A DNA stretch of 64,000 nucleotides. It comes from Phymatolithon calcareum (lineage: Eukaryota; Rhodophyta; Florideophyceae; Hapalidiales). Of the stretch, positions 33,943 through 45,709 are shown piece after piece (position 1 is the stretch's first letter; each line of letters begins with the position of its first letter). The stretch is taken from contig OZ345384.1 in the NCBI GenBank assembly GCA_977006965.1, positions 310,001 through 374,000 on the forward strand. Reading direction: 5' to 3'. The position numbers and the translations under genes were made by a program. The notes under the pieces were generated by a model. That model saw only the letters and a list, made by a program, of their open reading frames with translations. It was not told where the DNA came from and did no database searches.

Positions 33943-34146
33943 TCATACGTTTTCGTTGTGCCTCGTCAACCCAGACTCGCGTGCGTAATGGGCCTCGCAG
34001 ATACCGCAAACATAACGGCGAGTGGCAGGGCGAGGTGCAGCTGCAGGCTTTGCGCTTCTCCTGTCTCCGAGCAAGGAGCAAATTCTTGCGGGAAGCTCAT
34101 TAATGGACAGATTCTTCTTTCTTTCGAAAGTAGAACCAATGCTCAA
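33943..34146 (-). CDS. Possible C2H2 zinc-finger exon (last finger incomplete)
   Basis: The minus-strand frame ends YVCGICEAHYARESGLTRHNENV then stop. This matches the C2H2 pattern (C-x2-C, aromatic, Leu, His), but the second His position is Val followed by the stop, so the finger is incomplete. The frame has no ATG; a splice acceptor could lie near 34150 (CTTTTTTGAG). It could be a 3'-terminal exon or a decayed copy. Confidence 0.35.
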   Translation of the reverse strand: MSIGSTFERKKNLSINELPARICSLLGDRRSAKPAAAPRPATRRYVCGICEAHYARESGLTRHNENV

Positions 34147-34239
34147 AAAAGTTTATCGTCGCTTTCATCTGGCCTATCGAAGATTTTGGTCCTATTTATT
34201 TCGACCACCGTACAGAGCCGCCCTCCGTGCTGTAAGTAA

Positions 34240-35390
34240 ACCAAAAGTGCGACTTCAAGGAGAAGCATAAATACATCAGTTCTGTCGCGCGTACCAGCGC
34301 GAGCGCCTTATAGTAGCAGAAACTGGGCAGTAGCCCAACTGCGAACAACAGCCGCAAGTTTGCCTGAACGTAACAGCTTCATAAACCAAGCGAGTAGCCC
34401 GATACCACCTCAAAACAACAACCGACCAACACAGCTTGATAAACAGTTGTAGAACCAACATCTCCATGTCCCCCTTCCTTGTTCTAGCCCGTCCATGGTC
34501 CGCGCCTAAATACACACACTTCACACCCACGACACGAGTGGAACGCCCCGGCATCCTTCAGGGGTATGGCAGCCGTCGCGTGAGCGCAAAACGACCGCAC
34601 CAGATCGACAAACATCACGTGCGCAACGGAACTCCAACCGGATTTCCCCTTCCGGTACGCAATTCAGGGCAACCGGCGGGCGGAGTCGACATACTCTCGC
34701 ACGCGACCGTGAAACACACGTCGTCATCACGCCCGTGCCATGAGCGCGAGCACCGACTCTTGCCAGATTCTCCATATCTGCGCCCAATGCCCGCCTGACT
34801 GCTGGCCCAATTCACTGTGTCAATCAGCCCTGTACGACCTAAACCGTGTGCGATTCGCACGGGCGGCACAAGAGAATTGCCGAGACAGCAAACGCTGTGA
34901 ATCGCGGTTCGCAACCAAAGTCCATACGAGAGTAATTCCAACAGTTCCACGAGAAGATTGGCCGATATCCGCCACTGTACGCACGCGGCAGCCTTGCTTA
35001 CAAGTACCGGAATTCTTCCACGCAACAGTTTCACATCTCCATCTCTCTCTCCTCTTCTAGTGTATAGGATTTTGTACCACACCAAAACGTTTCGCACCCA
35101 CTTTTGGGGAACCGAAATAAACCATACCCATGGCCTCTTGGCACTCCCTAAGTTGCCCCGTGAGTCTGCACACGCGTTGTCAACTTCTAAGTAATAATAT
35201 GCCTTTCTTCTCCACCTTCTTCTAAAGCCTAAGTTGATTATAGAATAGATATAAGATTCGTGAAGGATGGCTCGTTTAACCGGGTCTCGTCTATTCGCAC
35301 ACTATGTCGGATGCCAAACAAAGAATCTTCCCTATGTGCAATGGCGTAGACAGCAGTGCAAGAAAAATATGTTTTTCTTTGTAAAGGACG
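34240..35390. other. No gene recognised
   Basis: Open frames exist on both strands (for example plus 34740-35060, ATG-initiated and Cys-rich at its start), but they overlap one another, lack known motifs and probably reflect the higher GC content. No RNA gene is visible. Confidence 0.3.
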
Positions 35391-35540
35391 ATTAGCTCCT
35401 AATATAACACCAGGACAATGTCGTTTCTAGATTACTTCTGAAACTAAGAATCGCTGGTAGTAAATCGGCTTGTTCCACGGAATTCAGGATGGTTGTTTGT
35501 TTCCGCTTAAATGATCTCGGTCGACGCCGAGCAAGGTCAC

Positions 35541-37624
35541 TTATTTTTCCAAAATTGCTTTGACCACGATAATACCTAGCTGTGCAGCATAGGCTAGCGC
35601 AGAGTTTCGAGCATATGCCTGATCTAGAAGAGCGTACCCGACTGGGCCCCATTTTACTGCACCAACCGTTGAAGCCCAAGCATAACCGAGCACATCTCCC
35701 GTGAGCAGGCCTTTCCGCTTCATACTTGCTATGATTCCTCGGCAAGCCAGTGGAATGGTTATCCCGCCAAACCTCATGTCATATGTGATTCGGTTATGGT
35801 AGTAAGGGATGTTCTTCACTACCGCTTCTGCAAGTTCATCGTTGTGCGCGAACACATATCGAATAAAGTGGACGACGGAACCTAGGGCTATCACCTTGAT
35901 TTCCGCAAGTTGATCGCCCTCGGAGCATCGCTGTAAGATATCCTCACCAAGCGGAACATCAAGATCGACGCCAATGGATCCGCGAATTGACGCCGTAGAT
36001 CAGTGCTCACTTCTAATTAGCCACTCTCCAGCCTCTCTCCATGCGTCCCAAACATTGCTCGCTGCCTCGGCATGCTCCGATCGTTCACTCGTTCGGTCCT
36101 CACTGCAAAAATAGTCGCTGAGCATGATTAACATTTTCCGGTCTTCAGCAGTACAATCAATAGGGCGGTATGCGACGTGGGCCATTCTTGAAACCAGTCC
36201 ATACAGTAGGAAAATATCCATAGCAGGCTCTCTAAGTCTTGATTTGCATGCCTCCAAAGTTTTCCATAATCGAACAGTCATTTCCACAATACGATCTTTG
36301 GGTAGCTTTTCAACAAAGAAATCGAGATAAGAGGAGATTGGAGCCTCGATCGAGTTCTCGTCGTCCTTAACTGGCCCCAATCGACCCATTTTGGCAATGC
36401 TCACCTGCAGTTAAGCCGGGTTACCGCCCACGTCCAGAAGAACAGGCTCCAGAATCTGCTCCCCCTGCAAGTCGATAATATAGGCATCTGTTTCATTGCG
36501 ACGCGAAGGTATGGGGACCGTTATGTAGCGCGCCGCTCTCCCGAACGAACTTTCGCGCGCTTGCACCGGAGTTTCTGGAGTACTTCCTGTGGCCAAAAAG
36601 GCGAAAGTAGTCGCGATCTGCACCGCAAGCGCCTGCCAAGCCTTGTTTAAACCTGCCAGAGTCGCTCCCAGAATGAGAGGAATCCAAGTAAGTACAAGGA
36701 GAAAAGCTGGTTTGCGGCGGAAACACTGCATCACATAGCTGTCAGAGGAAGGTGCGTCTTGTGCGTGTTGTGTCTGTGGAACTAGCGCCCACAGAAAGCC
36801 ATGTAGAGGAACAGAGGGTGCGGCCATGAATGCGAGCGTTCCTCTTAAGCGTCTCGTTCTTACTGACAACACTGCGTACACGAGGAGAAACACGAACACG
36901 GCGAGGTAGAGCACAAGGGGAACCACTGTGTAATTCCATCGCGGCGTCGACGAATGAGAGGACAGGGGGTAGCGCTTTTTCAGACGCGATGCGACGATCG
37001 TGCTCATTGCGGCTGCCACGGATGGAACCACCGATATAGCCTGTGGCCAAAAGTTAGTAGACCTCGCCATCACGAGCCAACTCCCGGATCGTTGCGTTTT
37101 GCACAATCTCGTCGAATTATATGTGCTTGAACACGGGAGTATTAAATCAGCCTCAAGTCATACTCGTGTATCAGATTTGGAAGAGCGACTGTGTGGTCTC
37201 GGGTAGGGTTTAATATCGTCTAATTGAGTGGCATACCTCAGAGATTGTGAGCAGCCGACATTGATCTGCAGTTGCTGCATACACATTGCACAAATCAAAT
37301 TCATGATTTAGTGTCAACCGTATTCCATTGAGCTGCACAGTCCGGTAGAGTTTTGAATATTTAAAACACATTTGATGAACTGTGCGAAGCACTTTGAATG
37401 CAGCCTCGTTTGTGGCAGATCGAAAAATGTGATAACTTTCGATGGCGACAGAAAAAACTTGTTTCCGCGTTTCTCTGTTCGACTCCATGACATTTGAGCC
37501 AGTATAGAAACATCATCACGACACCGTCATCGACGTGAATGTATTCTACTAATTGTTGTAGTTCTCTGTAAAGCTTGGATGTCAACATTCGCGGATTCCG
37601 CAATGGGAGAACAAGATCGCCCAC
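35541..37624 (-). CDS. Multi-exon membrane protein gene, unrecognised family
   Basis: Minus-strand frames at 37624-37510 (LYRELQQLVEYIHVDDGVV), 37488-37237, 37040-36414, 36404-36003 and 35873-35541 share a coherent style and direction. An intron 37236-37041 is well supported: GTATGC donor, TACTAAC branch sequence (37059-37053), CCACAG acceptor, phase 0 on both sides. After it come several hydrophobic segments (YTVVPLVLYLAVFVFLLVY; FLLVLTWIPLILGATLAG), then helical cytoplasmic-looking parts. In-frame TAA (36411) and TGA (36000) remain. A 129-base intron with GTGAGC donor (36002-35874), phase 1, would remove the TGA. I have no convincing intron for the TAA, so a nonsense mutation is possible. 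The first exon and start are unknown. Confidence 0.5.
37041..37236 (-). other. Spliceosomal intron with TACTAAC branch sequence
   Basis: The 196-base intron has donor GTATGC, branch TACTAAC (complement of 37053-37059) and acceptor ACAG. It joins two open frames in phase 0 and bypasses stops in all the intervening frames. It shows that the organism keeps yeast-like branch sequences in at least some introns. Confidence 0.65.
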
Positions 37625-37703
37625 ATAGAATGCGCCTAGCTCAGCAGTAGAAAGATGAAGAAAAATGGGAGAAAGAATGGGATTACAGAGACTTTGCCTT
37701 CGT

Positions 37704-39216
37704 ATGGAAACGCGTTCATGTGGACGATGTTCCCGATTTTGTATTACTGTATTCAGCTGTCTTTCCTACTTGTATCCAAACGGAGCATATTTGTACAAGC
37801 TGAATGAAACATTTCCGGCGAGCCGGATCTTGATCGTCATTCGAAAATTGTGCTTCCCATTTCAGCGAAAAATTACTCTCACCCAGTGCTGTAGTTGCAA
37901 GACATTGCCCAGCGGGGGTGCCGGTTAATAGCCCAAATGAAAAAATTCGGGGGTTCATAGAAAAGAGCAGACGAAGCGATTTCGCGCTCAACATTGAGTA
38001 CAAGACACTTCACTACGAATTCAGACTGGACACGTCTAAGAACGGGCTATCGGAAGGGAAAACTTTTCGCGCAGGACCTTCCAATGAAAAGTCTGGGTTA
38101 GTTGTTGTACACGGCGCATATGTGCGACGGGGGGATGAATTGGAGGACCCTATTATAAGCTTTGATTCTATAGCAAGTCTTCATCGGTTGACAAATATTA
38201 CGGGAGCGAATGCAGTAATAACGCAGGCGATCATAGCATTTGGTCCCCAGAGGATTCTTTCATCGACTTACAAAACGGTATTACAGGTCTTGGGAGGGGC
38301 TTGCATTTTTACGCAAAACGATGGTGGTGTCTGCATGGTTTCAAGACGTCAAGTAATACAAGAAGGAGAGACAATCAAATGGAAGAACCTGACATCGGAA
38401 TACACGTCGGATAAGTGTTTTGCGACAGGACTTCATGGGCGACATGGAATGATAGTTCTAAGAGAGTCATCCGGGTACTACAATGACGAGAAACAATATC
38501 ATGAAGCCAAGTGCGAAAGATCGGAGAAGAAATCTTCCATGGATACGACGTTCGATTTGGTAGTCGGCTATGACCTTTTAACAAATGTGGAAGGCAAAGG
38601 CTGTCAAGCAGGCGGGATTAAGACCATAGCAATAACAAACGTGATTGCTACAGTAACATATTCGGAAGGATTTGAAGTAACAACAGCTGAAATGGAGGCC
38701 ATGTTAGAAGAGAGACGCTGGCATGCTCTCGTGGAGAACAAGAAGAGCGTTACTGCCGTAGAAATCGCAGACATGCTGGTCCAATTGGTCGCGGTATCTA
38801 CTCGAAGGGCGTTTGTGTGCGATCAGTATGTCAACCGAAAAAGATACGATGAAGATGTTCTCAGGCCCTGTGTCGCAAACTACTATTTAGTAATTCTTGG
38901 GTTGATTATTTTGTTGCCTATTGCGGTGGAGATGGGGATCCTACTGCTTCAAATCCTGGAGAAGCGAATTCAGATACCGAAGGAATACCGTCTGTTTAAG
39001 TTGGTAACGCGTGCAAGCCGCATTATGGTGGGAGACGACTATCGATATGCACTTACCAAAATTTCAGACGACCTGAAGGAATCGGTTAACAATACGAAAG
39101 CAGAGAAAGATGGAATAGCACTGCATCTTACGAAAACGCCGGAATCGTTATACCGCCTCAGCATATGCGAAGCCTCATCTTCTACAGCCTGGGATCTAGA
39201 ATCTGAAATTAAATAG
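37704..39216 (+). CDS. Single-pass membrane protein with large N-terminal domain
   Basis: The main exon (37866-39216) encodes about 450 residues. It is preceded by a good acceptor (TTCCCATTTCAG). A 94-base intron 37772-37865 (GTATCC donor, phase 2) would join it to a short first exon from ATG 37704 whose hydrophobic FCITVFSCLSYF could act as a signal sequence. The large domain, about 330 residues, has spaced cysteines (GACIF, GVCMV, DKCFATG, GKGCQAGG, FVCDQY). It is followed by a transmembrane helix (YYLVILGLIILLPIAVEMGILLL, about 38886-38950) and a tail of about 90 residues. I do not recognise the family. It lies head to head with the minus-strand membrane protein gene, and their 5' parts nearly touch or overlap. 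Confidence 0.55.
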
Positions 39217-39690
39217 CAACTAGAACTCGAACCTTGTAGTGTAAAAGCAATGAGTGAGAGACTCCAGGGAAAGCATCAATTGTTGCATACCTCACATGTC
39301 GCATATTGGTAGTGCTTGCTTATAAATTCCATCCACTGAGTTTGTTATAGTGCGGATGCAACTTCACCTATTGCATACTAGGGATGAGCCGTTGGAAGGG
39401 GCTCTTACCACGACAGGTGGTACCAGGCACTACAATAAAATCAAACAATTCACTGTGGTGGGTTCAAATTCAGGAGCGCTTGCGTTGCGTAGCGAAGTCC
39501 TTATCGTAAATGCTCACCTCTCTTCGCTCCAGCATTTTTCTCGAGCTTGGTGCAGACCACTCATCGCTATGTACGAATATAGTGTTTTGGTCCTGTTTCT
39601 AACCCCGATCGCCACATCAGCTCTTTGCAAACAATGCAATGGTAATCGCTTATGTTCGGCCCAGCAGCCATTGGCGAGGGATACGTAGTG
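39217..39690. other. No gene recognised
   Basis: Short frames without recognised motifs lie between the membrane protein gene and the LINE tail. Confidence 0.3.
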
Positions 39691-41521
39691 TTTTATTTTA
39701 AAACCTCCCAAAGCCTCACCTATGGAGTAACAGGGTCGCTTTTCGAATTCATTATCTAAGATATAGTACTATCACTCAGGATCTTCTTGATTCTTAAATC
39801 TCTTCCCACAAGAGCATTTGTGAGTCGTTGGCATTCATACTCAGCTTCCTGGCCCATCTGCGGTGCTGAAAAAATGCGCTGGAGCGCAACCAATTCAATT
39901 ACCGCTATGATGCCGAAGTACCTCGCCCGTACTGATTTTCTCGAAATTGGTGCCCGATTAAATGTCAGCCTGAGGCATCTGAGCCGAGTTCTCCTCTCCC
40001 TTATGCATAAAAATCATTGGTATCTTGACCGATTTATGAGGGATCTTGACTGCTCTTCCCTCTTCTTCCGTTGCCCATACTTCCATTTTTCTTTTTACGA
40101 CCCTTTTTCGATACTTCTCCCTCTTCCGCTTTCTGAACAGCGTTTCTCAAATTTTCGCACTTCTTCAGGCGCTCAATATCCTTTTTTGCTTCCAGTATGT
40201 CCTCGTCTCTTCCCGGGTATTCTTCAATCTTTTCCAGGCGCTTCTTCTGCTTTAGAAGACTCAAGGAAAACCTTTCCGCTTGATGTTTTCTCCTCATCTC
40301 CAGTGATTCTAGTCGGCAAAGGACTCGCATTCGGCCACGGCGGTGTTCGCCATATTTTCCAAAGACCTACCTGTAGAAAAGGCCTTCTGCAGATTCGATT
40401 GCTGAAAACAGTCTCTTTGTCATTGGCGTCACATGGAGAGCATATTCCCAATTGGGGAGAATTAGACACTTGAAGATTCTGATGCATGTCACTGGTTGAA
40501 AACCACGGACATTCATTCCAATTTCCCTTAGTTTGTGTATGCAACCCACCGCGTTTCGTACTCTTGATATAGCCATGTCATCTGTTACTCCCTTTTCATT
40601 CATGCTCACCCCAAGATAGGATAGCCTCCAGGCTTGATGCAGCTCGCTCCCTACAAGGTTGCTCGTGTGCTTCGGAAGCCCTCTGTATTTGAGGACCTCG
40701 CTCTTTCCTGGTTTTGTATTCCATTTCATGCCATTCTCGTTTGAAAAAGTCGACGCTATGTCAAGAAGTCTCTGTAGACCATTCGCATTCTTGGCCTGAA
40801 TTATCACGTCGTCAGCGAAGAGTTGTGCTGGACTATTTGAGACGCTAGAAGAGACCTTGGAAACCGCCTCAGCAAATGTGTCCATGAATAAGTTGTAGAG
40901 ACACGGGCTGAGTGGAGATCCCTGAGGGACTCCCCGATCGACAATGCACCACGTTCTTGTCTCATCGCCTGCCGATGTGACCCCACGAGGATTTCAGGAG
41001 ATACGCCAATATCTTTGTTATATCTTCAAGCAATTTTTCCTTAAGCTTTTTTATCAGGATGTCTCTTGGAACACTGTCATATGCTGCGGTAAGGTCAAGA
41101 ACGGCCACGAAAGGATGGCCATTCCTCATGTTTGTTTTCGCCCTCATGTGCTCTTGTCTTTTCGGAATCCAAGCTGGGCCTTATTGAAGCGATAATGATC
41201 CCTTATGTATGAGTCTAGTGCTGAGTCAATAATTTTCCTGGCTTGGCTTAGCAGAGATATAGGCCTGTTGTTTGACGCCACATGAGCTGGGCCCTTCTTG
41301 TATAACGGAATCAAAGTTGCTTGCCGTCATGCTCGCGGAAGAAATTTGAGCTTCCCACATGTTTCCCAAAGTGCTAGTAGTTTTTCTAGGCCGGCTTCCT
41401 TGTTCGCGTGTAGCATTTCCACTGCCACTCCAGCGGGACCTACTGCTTTCCCTTTCGGTGCCCTGTTGAAAGCTCTCGCGATATGAAGCTTCATTGACTT
41501 ATTGAGCGTAAACGCTTGCAA
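39691..41521 (-). mobile_element. LINE family A, 5'-truncated copy (A2)
   Basis: Read on the minus strand, it starts in the region before the RT (AFTLNKSMKLHIARAFNRAPKGKAVGP), continues through RPISLLSQARKIIDSALDSYIR, the motif-B area and LFADDVIIQAKN (near 40810), and then the thumb (NGMKWNTKPGKSEVLKYRGLPK) to the same C-terminus as A1 (ECQRLTNAL). It ends TTTGGGAGGTTTTAAAATAAAAC near 39695. Frameshifts break it between 41320 and 40890. It directly abuts the 3' end of a family B LINE at 41522, and the same junction occurs at 48675. Confidence 0.88.
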
Positions 41522-42239
41522 TTTTTTTAATCAAAGTTTATTTAAAAGCCCCACAGACTTCCGAAGATATGGGCAAGGCTTCCTCAGTTGCTACCTTCCT
41601 ATGTGTAGCTCATGCAAAAAACGCACCGCCAGAAAGTCAGACGGAAAAAAATTAGGATCTCTAATAATCCCATCTCAGTTGGAACTTTTCGCCGTGGCCT
41701 GTCACATCACATTTCGTATCCTGATCTCTTGCCTTCACCACAGGCCTTCTTCATTTTGCATACTCTCGATGGGGTTTTTGCTGAAAAGCAAGAGCTCATC
41801 TAATGCTTTCTCGGTTTCCCCCCTTTCTTCTCCTTCTAGTTCGTACCCCGATAAGTTACGGTCCAGGGTCTCCATGTGTTGTCTGACTCTGTTTCCGAAT
41901 TTTTCCGCCATCATCGTTGTAGACACCCGGGGAAATCTTCCAAAGGCATACGGACCGCTAGTTGCCTGTGCTTCGGTTTTGGGAGCTTGAGGATTCCTGA
42001 TAGCTCTCTTGGCTTGTCGTATAGGACCGTTCTCTTCCTCTTCGACTCCAGGCGATCGCCGTCAGGTGTCAAGAATTTTGCTCGAAAGCCTTCTGCAGAC
42101 TGGCTTCTTTTGAGGTATTTTCCAGCTTCATGAATTGGTTCTCCGGTTTCCAGCGCTGCAATATCGTTTCTTGTAGGTTGAATCTCTTGGGTGTTTCTGC
42201 TTTCGATAGGATCTTCTAGGTTCTTCTTTTCCTTTAAAG

Positions 42240-42460
42240 CTGAAACCCGCGACTCAAGACAGTGGAATATTTTTCCCCCTCGAGGCTCTAAGCCAGAGGT
42301 AGGTTTTGATATTTCCGCCAGATCGTGTCGAAATCGACCACGCTAACATACAAGAACGATAGACCCTGTTTTTGGCCCAATGGCCTTCGCAAAGTTGCCC
42401 CAAGCGTCTGCAGATGCGTTGGTAACTTTTAAATAAAAAACTTACACTTCTTCTTCTTCT
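42240..42460 (+). mobile_element. LINE family D 3' end (221 bp) inside LINE-B1
   Basis: It is bounded by the 11-bp duplication TTCCTTTAAAG (42229-42239 and 42461-42471). It starts CTGAAACCCGCGACTC at the family D stop region and ends CTTTTAAATAAAAAACTTAC followed by TTC repeats. It is a 5'-truncated insertion made of 3' untranslated sequence only. Confidence 0.88.
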
Positions 42461-42689
42461 TTCCTTTAAAGGCTAATTTTTCTGGCCGTTGCTTGGAATC
42501 TTGTATTCGACATTGCAGACGGAGCCTGTCAGTCTTTCATCTTGATAGCGGTCCAAATATTTGCCTGAACAACGTTTGCTCCACTTCCTTGATAGCGTTC
42601 TGTACGTCTTGTGTCCAGGGTGTTAGGTGCATTACATACTACCACCGTGGCTTTGTCATGAAAATATCAATATTGCTCTTGCCTTGCCT

Positions 42690-42748
42690 AGCGTCTGCAG
42701 ATGCGTTGGTAACTTTTAAATAAAAAACTTACACTTCTTCTTCTTCTT
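42690..42748 (+). mobile_element. 59-bp LINE family D end inside LINE-B1 endonuclease
   Basis: It is bounded by the 12-bp duplication CTTGCCTTGCCT (42678-42689 and 42749-42760). It contains only the last bases of family D, GCGTCTGCAGATGCGTTGG to the TTC repeat. Confidence 0.88.
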
Positions 42749-43301
42749 CTTGCCTTGCCTTGAGACAAAGGTGGGTCTTGTTGTTGTCCTGACTCTCCAA
42801 TTATACTTTGCGGCCGAACTAACAACTTTTCCTCCTCTCCAGTTTCTAATTCGGTCCCAGTACCTGTGCCTGGCGTTAAAGTCACCCATGACCAGAGACT
42901 TTCCTCTGGAGTGCCGGTGAATAAATTCGAGACACTGCTCGTATGCTCGTATCCATCCTGATTAGCCCGCGACGAGTTGTACACAACCGCGACCGCAATG
43001 TCCATCACCTCGGCTACCACCACCAGGAACATTTTCATAGCCATCTTTCCTAGAACTCTAGTTGGAGTACCCGGTCTTGTGAGTATAGCCACTCCTCCTC
43101 TTGGTCGTTCCCCAGGTCATTTGGGACGCGTTGAACAAATTTGGTCGTAGTTCACCCTGATCGCTGTGTCTTCTTTTTGAAAGGTCTCCGTCAGCCCAAG
43201 AACTTGTACGTGGAGCTCTTTCAATATTTTGTCAACCATCTTGGGTGTCTCTGCTGAGCCACCGGCATTGAACGTGGAAAATATTATTCTATTTCCCAGG
43301 A

Positions 43302-43305
43302 TCAT
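43302..43305 (-). promoter_or_regulatory. ATGA stop-start overlap between LINE ORF1 and ORF2
   Basis: The ORF1 TGA and the ORF2 ATG share two bases (minus strand ATGA). The same overlap occurs at 5118-5121 in the diverged A1 copy. Such overlaps allow reinitiation of translation by terminating ribosomes, as known for the silkworm SART1 element. Confidence 0.75.
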
Positions 43306-44065
43306 GATTCCATTTGTGCGATGCTGGTGTGGTTGTGGAAAATAACGGGTTTTTTAGACTTGGGTGGATGGTTTTTTGTCTCGCTTGACTTGAACGTTGA
43401 TTTACTCGTTGTACTCTTTTCGGGCTGAGTAATGTGGTTCCTCGTTTCAGGGTTGGCGATTGCGATATTTGAGTCTTGTCCTGTGATCTCCCAACGGGAG
43501 CTTACCGAGGTTCGGTCTTTTTCGACAGCGGGTGAGCTTATCTGGGGTTCATCTGCTCGTGTGGGATCTTTCGAGAATTCGGCGCTTTCATTGCAAATAG
43601 ACATACTCCTCACTTCGCTTTGAGGCTGCCCTGCATCGTCTGCTTGGGTTTCCTTATCAGGGCCTCTGTCGAAGGCTTCGATCTTATCTTCTGCCTCCTT
43701 CTCATTGTCTTTATACCATTTGTGTGTATGAAAATCGGCGGTGTGACCCGCGCATTTTCTCATTCTCTTCCGTATAGCCCATAGATTCCTCAGAACGCGC
43801 TCTTTATCCGAAAGCAACGTCCTTTTTTTGTACTCTTTGTCACGTCTTAGCCCCGATGCCTTCAACATCGCTACGACTCTATCCCTGGATTGCATGCTGG
43901 ACAGGATCTCCAGTCTGAATTTTCAAGGGAAAGACAGCCCTAGGACTGCCCTTGCCGGGAGAATTTGAATCATCTCTTGATACAGCTCGACCTCATCCAT
44001 CCTTTCCATTCCCACAAAGTAGAGTGGGACTATCTCGTTCGAGTGTGCGGTCCTCAATCTTCATC

Positions 44066-45168
44066 TGATGGCACTCGAAAACTTAATAACTTTCCACCTT
44101 ATATGGTTCTCGAAGTGTGCCGGTGTTGGGCGTCTCTTGGGTGACAGAGATTCTCTCATACTTCCCAAAAGGCCTGGTGCAAATGGATGAACGGTACCGC
44201 AAATCTAGAGCAAAACTATGCCCAGCAACCCGGCCTCATGCGCAAGCCGGTAGCGCCATTTCCCTTTCGATATGAAGTTTTCGAGTATATTTATTCAACT
44301 GTCCATGAGGGACAGCCATATTTGTTCGTCAATTGATGACACTGGAATTAACATCCGAAAGATTGGAGCTATTGCGGCGTGGCTTAGCGATGCCACTGGT
44401 GGCTGCTGTTGCACTCCCAAGTATTGCTGGAAGACGCAGCGGTACGGACTGTATTGCAGAATGTGAGCAGCGGGGAGGATAACAGGCTCCGGTAAAGTCT
44501 GTACGCTCGGCGAGGGTGCAGAGTCAGACCGGCCTGAGAGGGAGCAGCTATCAGAACTGTCATCCCGTTGGAGCGAAAGCGATGCAAAGTCTGAATTCCC
44601 GCTGCTCAGACTGTCCGCGCAATGCACGCGCACAGCGGACAGCCATTCGCGGTTCGCGCTGACAGGCGGAGGGCGGCTGCAGAAGCAACCGAGCAAGCTT
44701 GCGCACACGGCGTCGCGCGCATGGCCGCGGTCCGGTATTCTGTTTGGGGCCGGGTCATCCAACAGGAAATTGAGACGCGTTTTCGGGGAGGGGGCCGCAC
44801 AAAGGGCGTGATGTGATATCGTGTGTGTGCGGGCGTGCGGCCCGACAGGTCTGCCGACTTGGCGCGATGGCAGCCGACCGGTGATGAGTGCGTGATTGCA
44901 CCGGACGGTCCCTCGGTCCTTCGGTTGGGCAGTCAGTCGGTAGATCGAACGGAGCGGAATGCGGCACAAGCGAGGAACTGACCGTACTGTACAGTGCACT
45001 CGTACACATTAATACTTCATTATTTGCCGATCGCGCAGAACGACAAACAAATTTAGAAAAGCCGTTTAGTTAGTCTGCGGTCCGTTCGCGTGGTGTTTTG
45101 GTTCTCTCGCTAGAGCTTAGGCGTACAGTACATTATGTGAATGTAATGCCCGGCAACCTGATTCACGG
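44066..45168. other. GC-rich stretch with long open frame, unassigned
   Basis: A minus-strand frame is open from 44999 to 44295 (235 codons) but begins without ATG and is Ser/Pro/Arg-rich as expected from GC-rich DNA. A TACTGTACAGTGCACTC palindromic area lies near 44983-45003. No recognised motif or RNA is present. The 5' end of LINE-B1 lies at about 44065. Confidence 0.3.
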
Positions 45169-45709
45169 TTGCCGCCATTCTTAGGAATAGCAGCGAATCG
45201 CATGCCTGTCTCGCTGATCTGTGGCCCACTCAGACTAGCCTCCTTCAGACCCTCAACATCACTCCAAGCTGCACCCGCCACTGGATTGAAATTCTGGCAT
45301 ATGTTAAATATCTTCTCGATAGGATACAATAAGTTTACGTCTAAAGTTGCACGTTTACCGAAGAGAATGTGGAATGCTTGTCCTTACGGTCTTGTCACAC
45401 AAGTCAAGACAAATGCCCTGTATGTGCACCAGCTGCTCCAGGATATGTTGCCCAGGGCATCAATGATGAAATATTTATCATCAGAGAGGATCAAACTTCC
45501 GGGCGACCAGAGCACACTGCAAAAGCAGTGAATAAGCCCCTCGCACATGTCCCAGAGGTTATCTACCTAGGAGTATCCCTAGGCCCAGAGGGCGGATCTG
45601 ATACACAGATACTACAACGTCTGAAGAAAGCGAAGACTGACGTGTACGAGCTTCGCACACTTGGAGTATTTAGAAGGGGATTTAGCATCCAAAACTGCAT
45701 CCAAGTATA

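Larger units (their letters stand above)
41522..44065 (-). mobile_element. LINE family B (B1), internally deleted
   Basis: Minus-strand order is the ORF1 C-terminal part (44065-43302, with VPLYFVGMERMDEVELY and RNLWAIRKRM, one TGA near 43925), then ORF2 from ATG 43305 with the APE endonuclease (FSTFNAGG, LGLTETFQKE) to NIDIFMTK near 42655, then, with no RT at all, the RT-distal part (PRW, YVMHLTPWTQDVQNAIKEVEQT). It runs on to the family B C-terminus (MAEKFGNRVRQHMETL, EKALDELLLFSKN) and the tail GGGGCTTTTAAATAAACTTTG. The RT domain is therefore deleted between endonuclease and C-terminus. Two short LINE-D ends are inserted in it. Confidence 0.85.

Noticed and set aside
39787-40473. 228-codon plus-strand frame
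   Set aside because: It is the antisense of the LINE-A2 C-terminal region, which matches LINE-A1 on the other strand.
42240-42460. SINE with a TTC tail
   Set aside because: The longer copy at 47717-48146 includes the end of a LINE ORF2, so the short units are 5'-truncated LINE ends.
44295-44999. 235-codon minus-strand gene
   Set aside because: No ATG at the start, GC-rich composition explains the openness, residues are Ser/Pro/Arg without motif.
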